64,000 nucleotides of DNA, from positions 124,001 through 188,000 of the forward strand of contig JAFLCG010000007.1 of assembly GCA_017303635.1 (NCBI GenBank), written 5' to 3'. Shown here piece after piece: positions 1-7,585 of the stretch (position 1 is its first letter; each line of letters starts with the position of its first letter). The stretch is from Anaerolineae bacterium. GTDB lineage: Bacteria; Chloroflexota; Anaerolineae; Aggregatilineales; Phototrophicaceae. The translations under genes were made by a program, and so were the position numbers. The notes beneath the pieces are model-generated. The model did not search any database. It worked only from the letters and a program-made list of their open reading frames with translations, and was not told the DNA's origin.

Positions 1-359
1 TTCTCCCAATAAGCGAGGCTATAGTTACCCTTGATTGGGTCGTAGATAAATTCATCGCGCAGCACGATGGGCAATACGGGACGATTCCGCTTGCGGGCAT
101 AGTGGAGCTCCGCCTGACAGTTAATGCTATTCACTGAGTCCGCAGACATCATGAACACAAATACATCACAAGCGATGATGGCATCCACGATTGCTTCCCA
201 CCAATCTTGACCGGGACGGATGCCATTTTCTTTATCTCGATCCTGCCAGATATGAAATCGCGGGTTTCCATCCGGCAGTTTGAGTGCGCGCAAGGGCGTC
301 ACGATTGCATCGACTTTATCAAAATTCAGCGTGCGATAGCTAATGAATAATCGCTGCAT
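1..359 (-). CDS. TIR-domain protein, N-terminal part (runs off left edge)
   Basis: Reading the minus strand from the ATG at 359 gives an uninterrupted frame to the window edge, about 119 residues. It opens with MQRLFISYRT, the box-1 motif of TIR domains, followed by an RPGQDWWEAI segment and a CDVFVFMMSADSV strand. The segment CQAELHYARKRNRPVLPI carries the glutamate that is catalytic in NAD-cleaving bacterial TIR domains. The C-terminal part, which would show the effector or sensor partner, lies outside the window. A second TIR gene with different architecture lies at 24787. NADase activity is inferred from the family only. Confidence 0.8.
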   Translation of the reverse strand, partial: MQRLFISYRTLNFDKVDAIVTPLRALKLPDGNPRFHIWQDRDKENGIRPGQDWWEAIVDAIIACDVFVFMMSADSVNSINCQAELHYARKRNRPVLPIVLRDEFIYDPIKGNYSLAYWE

Positions 360-446
360 GAGGTTCCTGTAGATTGTCAGATGTCGGTATGCCCCCGATT
401 ATCACCGGGATTGCGTGGGTGGGCAAGGCGAACGCAAAGAGGGAAC

Positions 447-494
447 CTCACCCCCCTACCCCCTCTCCCTCGCCTCAGAAGGCTGGAGAGGGGG
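447..494. repeat. REP-like element, copy 1
   Basis: A CCTCACC head is followed by an inverted repeat of CCCCCTCTCC (459-468) and GGAGAGGGGG (485-494). Two more copies with the same head and stem lie at 3454-3494 and, inverted, at 18176-18207. All three are intergenic. Confidence 0.7.
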
Positions 495-570
495 AGTCAG
501 AGTCACTCTGCGAGAAACGCTCTCTGAATATCATCTATGGGGAAACAGGGGTAGTCTCAGTCGCTTACCT

Positions 571-604
571 CTGGCTATCGACTATCAGCTATGGACTATC
601 GACC
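571..604. repeat. Degenerate heptamer repeat, copy A
   Basis: Consecutive 7-nt units of the type GGCTATC, GACTATC, AGCTATG, GACTATC. The same 7-nt phase and GCTATC/GATAGC core recur at 10916, 11619, 29223, 30721, 34279, 41291 and 59981, always between genes. Confidence 0.65.
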
Positions 605-708
605 CCATCACGCCCGCAATCATCAACCTTAACCTGTTTCAGTGGCAGTTCCCGCAACGGGTCGTTACAATCGGTTGAAAAGAGCGTGGCACTAAAGGAT
701 TAGGTCTG

Positions 709-2184
709 TTGAGTGGCATGAATGTTTTATTTATCGCTGCGGAAGCCGCGCCGTTCGCCAAGGTCGGCGGCATGGCCGACGTGGTCGGATCGCTCCCGGC
801 GGCGCTCATCAAACAGGGGGCGGATGCGCGGGTGATGATGCCGCTGTACGGGCATATCGACCGCGACCGCTGGGGGATCTCGCACCTGTTTACGTTCACG
901 TTTCCCCGGCGCACCGGCCCGGTCGAGGTGGGTGTGTGGACGACCGTCTACGATGGCGTCCCCTTCTACTTCATCCAGGGCTTCCCGTTCTTCGGCACAC
1001 CGAGCGATCAAAGCACGTATACCTCGCTGGATTGGGATGCACCGCGCTTCATCTTCTTCTGCCAGGCGGTGATGGCGGCGGCGTGGGAGATCAAGGAACG
1101 GATCGGCTGGTTCCCGGATGTGATGCAGGTCAATGACTGGCATACCGGGCTGGTGCCGTTCTTCCTGCACCTGAGCAAAGCCGACCCGGACTGGGGCAAA
1201 GTGGCCTCCGTCCTCAGCATTCACAACATGGCCTACCAGGGCGATTACGTGGGCGGCTGGTTGTGGGAACAGGGCATCCCCGGGCGCGATCACCCGGATC
1301 TGATTTATCAGAACAAGGGCGATAACCTGATGGCGATGGCCCTGACCTACTCCGACATGATCAGCACGGTCAGCCCGCGCTACGCCACCGAGATCCAGTA
1401 CGCCAATATGGGCTATGGGCTGGAAGGCTTCGTGCGGCGGCGGGTGGGCGACCTATACGGCATCCTCAACGGCATCGACACCGAAATGTGGGACCCGGCG
1501 ACGGATACCAAGCTGGTTTCCAATTACCACGCGCTGAACTTCAGCGAGCGCCGTCCGGCGAATAAAGCCCTGCTCCAGCGCGAGGCCGGGCTGGATGTGC
1601 GGGCGGATGTGCCGGTGATCGGCGTGGTGAGCCGGTTGGTCTGGCAGAAGGGCTTTGACCTGGCGATCCCGGCGCTGTGGAATCTGCTCAGCAATACTGA
1701 TGTGCAGTTCGTGCTGCTCGGTTCCGGCGAGGACAATCTGGAAGCCGAGTTTGCGCGGCTGGGGCAGGCCTTCGGCTGGCGGGCAAAGGTGTGGATCGGC
1801 TACAACGCGACGGTCGCCCAACACATCTATGCCGGTTCGGATTTATTCCTGATGCCCAGCCATTTTGAGCCGTGCGGAATCGGTCAGATGCTGGCGATGC
1901 GCTATGGATCGCTGCCAGTGGTGCGGGAGACCGGTGGACTGGCAGACACGGTGCAAAACTACGACAATGGATCAGCAGACAGCGGCACTGGTTTTGTATT
2001 CAACTGGGAACAACCGAGCGCGGTGCTCGGCACGCTGCGCTGGGCGGTAGAGACATTCTATAACCGCAAAGCGGCCTGGGCGCGGATGCAGCAGCGTGCG
2101 ATGCAAACGGATTTTAGCTGGTACACCAGTGCCGGAAAATATCTTGCCATGTACGAACGAGCTATTCAACGACGAAGGGGGTAG
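709..2184 (+). CDS. glgA: Glycogen/starch synthase (GT5)
   Basis: Transfers glucose from ADP-glucose (or UDP-glucose) to the non-reducing end of an alpha-1,4-glucan. The 491-residue length is normal for GT5. The N-terminus shows [27 protein letters not shown], with the KxGG sugar-nucleotide loop. The C-terminal half shows [11 protein letters not shown] and the [16 protein letters not shown] donor-binding motif with its conserved Glu. The TTG at 709 has an AAAGGA 9 nt upstream. The ATG at 718 fits the family N-terminus equally well, so the start is uncertain by three codons. glgC follows after 8 nt, so the two are almost certainly cotranscribed and supply and use ADP-glucose. Confidence 0.96.
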   Translation: MSGMNVLFIAAEAAPFAKVGGMADVVGSLPAALIKQGADARVMMPLYGHIDRDRWGISHLFTFTFPRRTGPVEVGVWTTVYDGVPFYFIQGFPFFGTPSDQSTYTSLDWDAPRFIFFCQAVMAAAWEIKERIGWFPDVMQVNDWHTGLVPFFLHLSKADPDWGKVASVLSIHNMAYQGDYVGGWLWEQGIPGRDHPDLIYQNKGDNLMAMALTYSDMISTVSPRYATEIQYANMGYGLEGFVRRRVGDLYGILNGIDTEMWDPATDTKLVSNYHALNFSERRPANKALLQREAGLDVRADVPVIGVVSRLVWQKGFDLAIPALWNLLSNTDVQFVLLGSGEDNLEAEFARLGQAFGWRAKVWIGYNATVAQHIYAGSDLFLMPSHFEPCGIGQMLAMRYGSLPVVRETGGLADTVQNYDNGSADSGTGFVFNWEQPSAVLGTLRWAVETFYNRKAAWARMQQRAMQTDFSWYTSAGKYLAMYERAIQRRRG

Positions 2185-2192
2185 GGTAGACT

Positions 2193-3452
2193 GTGAAGAT
2201 CAAAGCTATCATTCTGGCGGGCGGTGAGGGAACGCGGTTAGCCACGCTGACCGCCAAGCGCGCCAAACCAGCAGTGCCATTTGCGGGAAAATATCGCATT
2301 ATTGACTTTACGCTGAGCAATTGTGTCAACTCCAATATATTTGATGTACTGGTGCTGACTCAGTACCGCCCGCACAGCCTGAACGATCACATCGGACGCG
2401 GTCGCCCCTGGGACCTTGACCGGTCGTTCACGGGTGGTGTGCAGATCCTGCAACCCTACAAGGGGCGCAATGATACGGACTGGTACGCGGGGACGGCGGA
2501 TGCGGTCGCGCAGAACCTGAGCTTCGTGCGGCAGGGTCGCCCGGACTACGTCATCATCCTCTCCGGCGATCACATCTACGAGATGGATTACGACGTCCTG
2601 CTCCAGTTCCACCGGGATAAAAAAGCCGACGCGACCATCTGCACCATCCGCGTGCCGATGGACGAGGCCAGCCGTTACGGTATTCTGGATGTCGAAGATG
2701 ATTACCGCGTGCGGGACTTCATCGAAAAACCGTCCAATCCGCCGGGCAACCTGGCGAGCATGGGCGTGTATATGTTCAACTACGCCGTGCTGGAACAACT
2801 CCTCAATGATGACATGAAGCGGCGCAGCTCCAGCCATGACTTCGGTAAGGACATCATCCCGAAGATGGTCATGGATGAGATGCGCGTGTTCGCCTACCCC
2901 TACGGCGGTTACTGGATCGACGTAGGGACGATTGACGCCTACTGGGAAGCCCATATGGACTTGCTCGGTTCGCCGCCCTCGCTCAACCTGAATGACCGGA
3001 CGTGGATCATCCACACGCTCAGCGAAGAACGCCCGCCCGTTCACATCCAGACTGGGGCGATCATCCGCAACAGCATGATTACGGATGGCTCGGTTGTCAG
3101 CGAAGGGGCAACGGTGGAGAACTCGGTGCTCTCGCCAGGGGTGTACGTTGGCCCGAACGCGGTCGTACGCGAGTCGGTCATCCTGACGGATAGCTACATC
3201 GAAGCCGGGGCCGTGGTCGAACGCTGCATCGTCGATAAGGTGGCGGTGATCGGTCACAACGCGCGAGTCGGCAAGATCCCGGATATGGGCGATCTGTCGA
3301 TCACCTGCGTGGGCAAGAATACGCATGTTCCGGCAGGCTACACCATCGGCAGCGGCTGCGTCCTGGGGACGGATCTGCGGCTGGAAGACTTCGCCGCCTT
3401 CCCGAACAAGACCGTGCCGAATAACACCAACATCGGTTACAGCAAGAAGTAA
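2193..3452 (+). CDS. glgC: Glucose-1-phosphate adenylyltransferase
   Basis: Makes ADP-glucose from glucose-1-phosphate and ATP, the committed step of bacterial glycogen synthesis. The 419-residue protein has the nucleotidyltransferase signature [12 protein letters not shown] with [18 protein letters not shown] at the N-terminus. The [11 protein letters not shown] and [10 protein letters not shown] motifs are in the catalytic core, and hexapeptide repeats forming the left-handed beta-helix make up the C-terminus. The start is GTG, preceded by a GGGGGTAGGG purine stretch at the end of glgA. It lies directly downstream of glgA. Confidence 0.96.
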   Translation: MKIKAIILAGGEGTRLATLTAKRAKPAVPFAGKYRIIDFTLSNCVNSNIFDVLVLTQYRPHSLNDHIGRGRPWDLDRSFTGGVQILQPYKGRNDTDWYAGTADAVAQNLSFVRQGRPDYVIILSGDHIYEMDYDVLLQFHRDKKADATICTIRVPMDEASRYGILDVEDDYRVRDFIEKPSNPPGNLASMGVYMFNYAVLEQLLNDDMKRRSSSHDFGKDIIPKMVMDEMRVFAYPYGGYWIDVGTIDAYWEAHMDLLGSPPSLNLNDRTWIIHTLSEERPPVHIQTGAIIRNSMITDGSVVSEGATVENSVLSPGVYVGPNAVVRESVILTDSYIEAGAVVERCIVDKVAVIGHNARVGKIPDMGDLSITCVGKNTHVPAGYTIGSGCVLGTDLRLEDFAAFPNKTVPNNTNIGYSKK

Positions 3453-3453
3453 C

Positions 3454-3494
3454 CTCACACTCACCCACTATCCCCTCTCCCCCAAGGAGAGGGG
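3454..3494. repeat. REP-like element, copy 2
   Basis: CCTCAC head, then CCCCTCTCC (3472-3480) paired with GGAGAGGGG (3486-3494). It lies between glgC and the GH57-like gene and matches the elements at 447 and 18176. Confidence 0.7.
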
Positions 3495-3561
3495 TGGACA
3501 CTATCGAAAGGGCGCAAATACCTGCGCTCGCAGACGCATAAGAAGATCAGGAGCAGGCATC

Positions 3562-4980
3562 GTGACCAAAATAGAACGCAGCGCGCTGGTGGTTCACGGC
3601 CATTTCAGTCAGCCTGCGCGTGGTAATCCCATCACCTACATGATTGGGGAAGAACCTGATGCAGCCCCATTCCGCAACTGGAATGAGCGCATCCATGAAA
3701 ATTGCTATAAACCGAACGCGACCATCGGGAACTACAACTACATCAGCTTCAGCTTCAGCGAAGGGTTGATGAAGTGGCTGGAATCCGATGCGCCCGATAC
3801 TTATAAGCTGATTGTAGAAGCCGATAAACAAGCTTACGAAAAATTTGCTCCAGCCGGTAACGCCCTCGCCACCGCCTACAATCACATCATCATGCCGCTG
3901 GCCCGCAAGCGAGATAAACGCACGCAGGCGATCTGGGGGCTGGCCGTCTTTGAACGACATTATCAACGGAAAGCCCTCGGCTTCTGGATGCCGGAAGTGG
4001 CAGTTGATCTGGAAACCCTGAGCCTGCTGGCGGAGGCCGGGGTCGAGTACACCGTCCTGACCGAGCGACAAGTCCGCAATTTACCGGCGGGCGGTGGGAG
4101 CGGCCCCTACTGGGTCGAGCTTCCCGGCGGAAAACGAATCGGGGTCTTCGTCCGACATGACGCGCTGTCGTCAGAACTCTCGTTCAATGTGTATAACCTG
4201 GGCGGAGCAGGGAGTTGGGCGCGGCAGGCATTGGCGACTGCCCGCAAAACCGCCGGGCCGGTACTGCTGCTGGCAACCGCAGGAGAAACGTTCGGGCATC
4301 ACTTCGCCGGGGAAGAACAGTTCCTGCACTGGCTGGTGACGCACGAAGCACAGCAGGCTGGTTTTGAGATCACGACGCTCGACCGTGTCTGGCAAAGCCG
4401 TAAACCCACACAGTCGGTGGAGATCGCCGAACGCACCAGTTGGGGCGACTATCCGGGGCTGACCCAATGGGCCACCGGCGTGGTCGAACATGGCAAAGAT
4501 ACTACCTGGAAAGGCGCGCTGCGGCGGGCGCTGGATAACGCCACCAGCGACCTGGATAAAGTCTATGAGGATGCGCTGCGCCCCTACAGCATTGACCCGT
4601 GGCGCTTACGCGATGACTATCTGCCTGCCCTGCTCAAAGGCCACACGCCGGATGAGTTCATCAGTGAGCGTATTCCTTCGATCAGCGCCAAGGCCGCCGA
4701 GGTGGTCAAGGTCTCCTTACAGGCGCAGCGGTTGATCCAGCGGATGTATAACAGCTATACCTTCACAGATAACGTGCTGGATGGGCGGCAGCCGCGCTAT
4801 GCGATCGCCTGTGCCGCCGCCGCCCTCTCGATGGTGCAGGAAGTCAGCGGACTTGACCTCAATGATCGTCTGCCGCTGGACCTGGCTGTGGTGACGTCTC
4901 CAGATACATCGCTGAATGGGGCAGATTTGCTGCGGGATGCGCTGCGAGAATTTGACCTGACGCTCCTCGGTAGTCGATAG
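3562..4980 (+). CDS. GH57/DUF3536-like glycoside hydrolase, possibly catalytically impaired
   Basis: A 472-residue protein starting at GTG 3562 with AGGAG 8 nt upstream. It opens with ALVVHGHFSQPARGNP and NWNERIHENCY, typical of the GH57 subfamily that carries a DUF3536 region. The presumed nucleophile is Glu145 in GFWMPEVAVD. The second catalytic motif, normally DGE with FGHH, reads TAGETFGHH, so the acid/base Asp position is Ala240. Family members I know of are usually much longer, so this is also a short form. It sits directly after glgA-glgC, which suggests a role with alpha-glucans such as branching or debranching, but the missing Asp makes activity doubtful. A longer frame upstream overlaps glgC and is not the true start. 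Confidence 0.8.
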   Translation: MTKIERSALVVHGHFSQPARGNPITYMIGEEPDAAPFRNWNERIHENCYKPNATIGNYNYISFSFSEGLMKWLESDAPDTYKLIVEADKQAYEKFAPAGNALATAYNHIIMPLARKRDKRTQAIWGLAVFERHYQRKALGFWMPEVAVDLETLSLLAEAGVEYTVLTERQVRNLPAGGGSGPYWVELPGGKRIGVFVRHDALSSELSFNVYNLGGAGSWARQALATARKTAGPVLLLATAGETFGHHFAGEEQFLHWLVTHEAQQAGFEITTLDRVWQSRKPTQSVEIAERTSWGDYPGLTQWATGVVEHGKDTTWKGALRRALDNATSDLDKVYEDALRPYSIDPWRLRDDYLPALLKGHTPDEFISERIPSISAKAAEVVKVSLQAQRLIQRMYNSYTFTDNVLDGRQPRYAIACAAAALSMVQEVSGLDLNDRLPLDLAVVTSPDTSLNGADLLRDALREFDLTLLGSR

Positions 4981-5001
4981 TCCATATCAGATGGTTGATC
5001 A

Positions 5002-5026
5002 TAAGGACGGGGCAGCCCCGTCCTTA
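5002..5026 (+). terminator. Rho-independent terminator-like hairpin
   Basis: Perfect 11-bp stem TAAGGACGGGG / CCCCGTCCTTA with a 3-nt loop, followed by TTGATTCTG. It ends the glgA-glgC-GH57 run 22 nt after the stop codon. Confidence 0.75.
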
Positions 5027-5149
5027 TTGATTCTGTGCCCGACAAGATGAGAAACGGATAAATACGCAAACCTTACTGTCATGAATTGCGTAATGGAATC
5101 ATGGTGAAAACCGAAGACTTCGTAAATCGAGTAAGCGGGGTCACTGTGC

Positions 5150-6958
5150 GTGCGTTATTCGTGGCAATGGGTCCTAACAGGAATTGTACTGCTAGCGGTG
5201 GGTCTGCGAACAACCCACCTGATCGAATTCACCGACTGGAATGATGAAGTCTGGTCGCTGTGGCATGTACGCGGCACCCTGAGCGAAGCGCTCAGCCGCG
5301 TTCCGGCGGATTGGCCGCCACTCTTCAGCATCGTCACCTGGGCCTGGTTGCACGTCGCCGGGCCAAAGCTGGAATTCGCCCGTTATATGATGGTGCTGCT
5401 GGCCGCCCTGAGCGCAGCCACGATTTACCAAGCCGCGCTGGCCTGGCTGCGGCTGGCGGGTTTTGCGCGCCCGCATCCGGCAGCGGCACTGGCGGCGCTG
5501 TTGATGGCTGGGATGGGCTACGCGGTTCTGACGGGGGTCGAAGTCCGCGCCTATGGTCTGCTGCTCTGGCTGGGTGCCGCGGCCTTGTGGGCGTGCGCCC
5601 GCTGGGTGCGTAGACCCGAGTCGATCTGGCGGAGTGTGACGGTCGCCGCGCTGTTCGCCCTCCTCTTTGGCACCAGTTTTACGGCAGCGCCGTTTTTGAT
5701 ATTGGTCAGCGGATGGGTGCTGATCTACCGGCCCCGTTTGATCGGGCGCTGGCTTGGCGTTGGCGTCCTGAGCGCGGTGTTGGCAGCCCCCTTCATCCTT
5801 CAATTTATCCAGAATGCGTCCGGTCGACTCGATCGTGACAAAGAAATGCCGGGCTTCAGCGAGGCTGTAGGGCTGATGTACAGCCAGTTCACCGGCTCAG
5901 AGGTAGTCGCCGCAGTATTTGCCATCGGATGCCTGCTGTTCCTGGTGATTGCCATCCGGCAGCAAGGTTCGCGTCGCTGGCTACTCGCCCTGCTCGGGTG
6001 GTCGCTTCTGCCGCTGGTCGGTTACTGGTTTATGCAAACACCGGAGTTCTTTACACCCCGCTATTGGTGGTGGATTCTACCAGCCCTCCTGCTGGTGATG
6101 ACATTTGCCGCAGCAGGGATTCCCAGGCCCGCGCAGCTAGCCAGTCTGGCGCTGGCTGCAGGAATCGGCTTCATCCCGGTCGATTTCACCCAGTACCGCC
6201 CTTCCCTGACCGAGTCGCCGCCGATCCGCCAAATGCTGGAGTGGCTCCAACCCCGCCTGCGTCCCGGTGATGTCCTCATCCGCGATCCCTACTGTGCCTG
6301 TGGGGATGCCGTGGCCTGGGATCACTTCATGGAACTCTACTTCCCCACCGGGGATCTACCCATCGTCAACACCCCACTAGGACATCAGCGCATCTGGTAT
6401 CTGGCAACCACCGGCTGGGAGCAAGACGACAATCTACGTCAGGCAATTGAACGTGGGCGCTTAGCAGGTGACTTTGTGGGGCCGTGGAATTTCCTGCTGC
6501 GCTTGTATGAGGGCGCACCTGCCCCACGAGCCGCCATCTTCGGAAACGGCCTGATCTTCCACGGATATGAAATTGATGGCAACCGGGAAGTCTACCGCGA
6601 GAACGATGTGCTGGGCCTGCGATTATGGTGGTCAACCACGGGGGCGGTCGACCGGGATTACACCGTCAGTATCAGTGTCCTGGACTCAAAAGGAAACCTG
6701 GTCGCGCAGGATGATCGACAGCCAAACAGCGCGAATACACCGCCCACCATGACCACCTGGCAGGTAGGCCGCCTGTATCTGGATGAGCGTGAAATCCGCT
6801 TACCGGCGGGGTTGGATGAAGGCGGCTATCAACTGCGCGTGACAGTGTACTGGTGGGAAACAGTCGAACGTTTACCGATTGAAGGCAAGCCTACCTGGGT
6901 CATTGACGCCGAAGAACGCTATCTGGTTCTGCGAGATTTCCGCATCATGTCATTTTAG
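5150..6958 (+). CDS. GT39-like integral membrane glycosyltransferase
   Basis: A 602-residue protein whose N-terminal two thirds hold many hydrophobic segments. The first external loop contains DWNDEVWSLWH, an acidic motif typical of GT-C fold enzymes of the ArnT/PMT (GT39) type that use polyprenyl-linked sugars. The last 150 or so residues are soluble and look like a beta-sandwich, probably extracytoplasmic. The start is GTG 5150; another GTG four bases upstream is in a different frame. The gene stands alone between two hairpin terminators. Family assignment is good; substrate and acceptor are unknown. It is not an obvious glycogen enzyme despite its neighbours. Confidence 0.75.
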   Translation: MRYSWQWVLTGIVLLAVGLRTTHLIEFTDWNDEVWSLWHVRGTLSEALSRVPADWPPLFSIVTWAWLHVAGPKLEFARYMMVLLAALSAATIYQAALAWLRLAGFARPHPAAALAALLMAGMGYAVLTGVEVRAYGLLLWLGAAALWACARWVRRPESIWRSVTVAALFALLFGTSFTAAPFLILVSGWVLIYRPRLIGRWLGVGVLSAVLAAPFILQFIQNASGRLDRDKEMPGFSEAVGLMYSQFTGSEVVAAVFAIGCLLFLVIAIRQQGSRRWLLALLGWSLLPLVGYWFMQTPEFFTPRYWWWILPALLLVMTFAAAGIPRPAQLASLALAAGIGFIPVDFTQYRPSLTESPPIRQMLEWLQPRLRPGDVLIRDPYCACGDAVAWDHFMELYFPTGDLPIVNTPLGHQRIWYLATTGWEQDDNLRQAIERGRLAGDFVGPWNFLLRLYEGAPAPRAAIFGNGLIFHGYEIDGNREVYRENDVLGLRLWWSTTGAVDRDYTVSISVLDSKGNLVAQDDRQPNSANTPPTMTTWQVGRLYLDEREIRLPAGLDEGGYQLRVTVYWWETVERLPIEGKPTWVIDAEERYLVLRDFRIMSF

Positions 6959-6973
6959 GGATAGCGCCTGTAA

Positions 6974-7014
6974 AACAAAGAGGGCGAGTCCGGTCTGGAC
7001 TCGCCCTCTTTGTT
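6974..7014. terminator. Bidirectional terminator
   Basis: Perfect 18-bp stem from AACAAAGAGGG to its complement, with a GGTCT loop. A-rich on one side and T-rich on the other, it can serve both the GT39-like gene (+) and the convergent CBM48 gene (-). Confidence 0.85.
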
Positions 7015-7034
7015 CAATGAGTTCGGAACCTGAA

Positions 7035-7340
7035 TTAGGTGGTGACGACTGAATTATCGCCGCTGAACGGATTCGGTACGTAGCGATCCGCGTGCCAGTC
7101 ATTGTGCCATTCGGTGCCATTGACCAGATAGCGGAACTGGAATTCGCGACCCTTTTCCAGTTCGAGGGTGATGGCGAAGGTACCAACCTTCTGTTTCTTC
7201 ATGGGGGTGGCTTTTTCATCCCAGTTATTGAAGTCACCCACCAGGTAGGCATTCTCGGCCTTGATGGAATCGGGGAGGGTGAAGGTGACTTTGGTGATGG
7301 GCTTGCTCTTGAGTACTTGCTTCTTCAACATGGTGGTCAT
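7035..7340 (-). CDS. Stand-alone CBM48/AMPK-type glycogen-binding protein
   Basis: This 101-residue protein is essentially one isoamylase-N/CBM48 domain. It shows KVTFTLPDSIKAENAYLVGDFNNWD, then FAITLELEKGREFQFRYLVNG and a W-HNDWHADRYVPNPFSGDNSVV end. These match the glycogen-binding module of branching enzymes and AMPK beta. No catalytic domain is attached. It is divergent from glgP and convergent with the GT39-like gene. It may act as a small glycogen-targeting or regulatory protein; that is inference, since small CBM48 proteins are widespread but poorly studied. Confidence 0.85.
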   Translation of the reverse strand: MTTMLKKQVLKSKPITKVTFTLPDSIKAENAYLVGDFNNWDEKATPMKKQKVGTFAITLELEKGREFQFRYLVNGTEWHNDWHADRYVPNPFSGDNSVVTT

Positions 7341-7585
7341 TCCGACCTTTCTCCTGTCTGCAATCGTCCAAACACTGCACGGCGCGGCATTTTAGCACAG
7401 TGACCGTGTTAGAAAAGGGTTAATGTATACCGAATAAACCTTGCGAGTTTTGGTGATTGCCGACTCTAATCTTTACCCGTTTTCATACTTTACCTATTTT
7501 CCCACCTTCCATCCAGCGGTACAATCCCTTTTTGTGGCGGACGCAACCTCCATCACAATCTGCCTGCCAGACAACAGGAGCCTTC

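Larger units (their letters stand above)
360..708. other. Intergenic region with two repeat types
   Basis: No convincing gene. The stretch separates the divergent TIR gene and glgA. It holds a GC-rich REP-like hairpin (459-494), a 7-nt-phased degenerate repeat (571-604) and the Shine-Dalgarno-like AAAGGA of glgA at 694-699. Short open frames here have no recognisable product. Confidence 0.6.
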
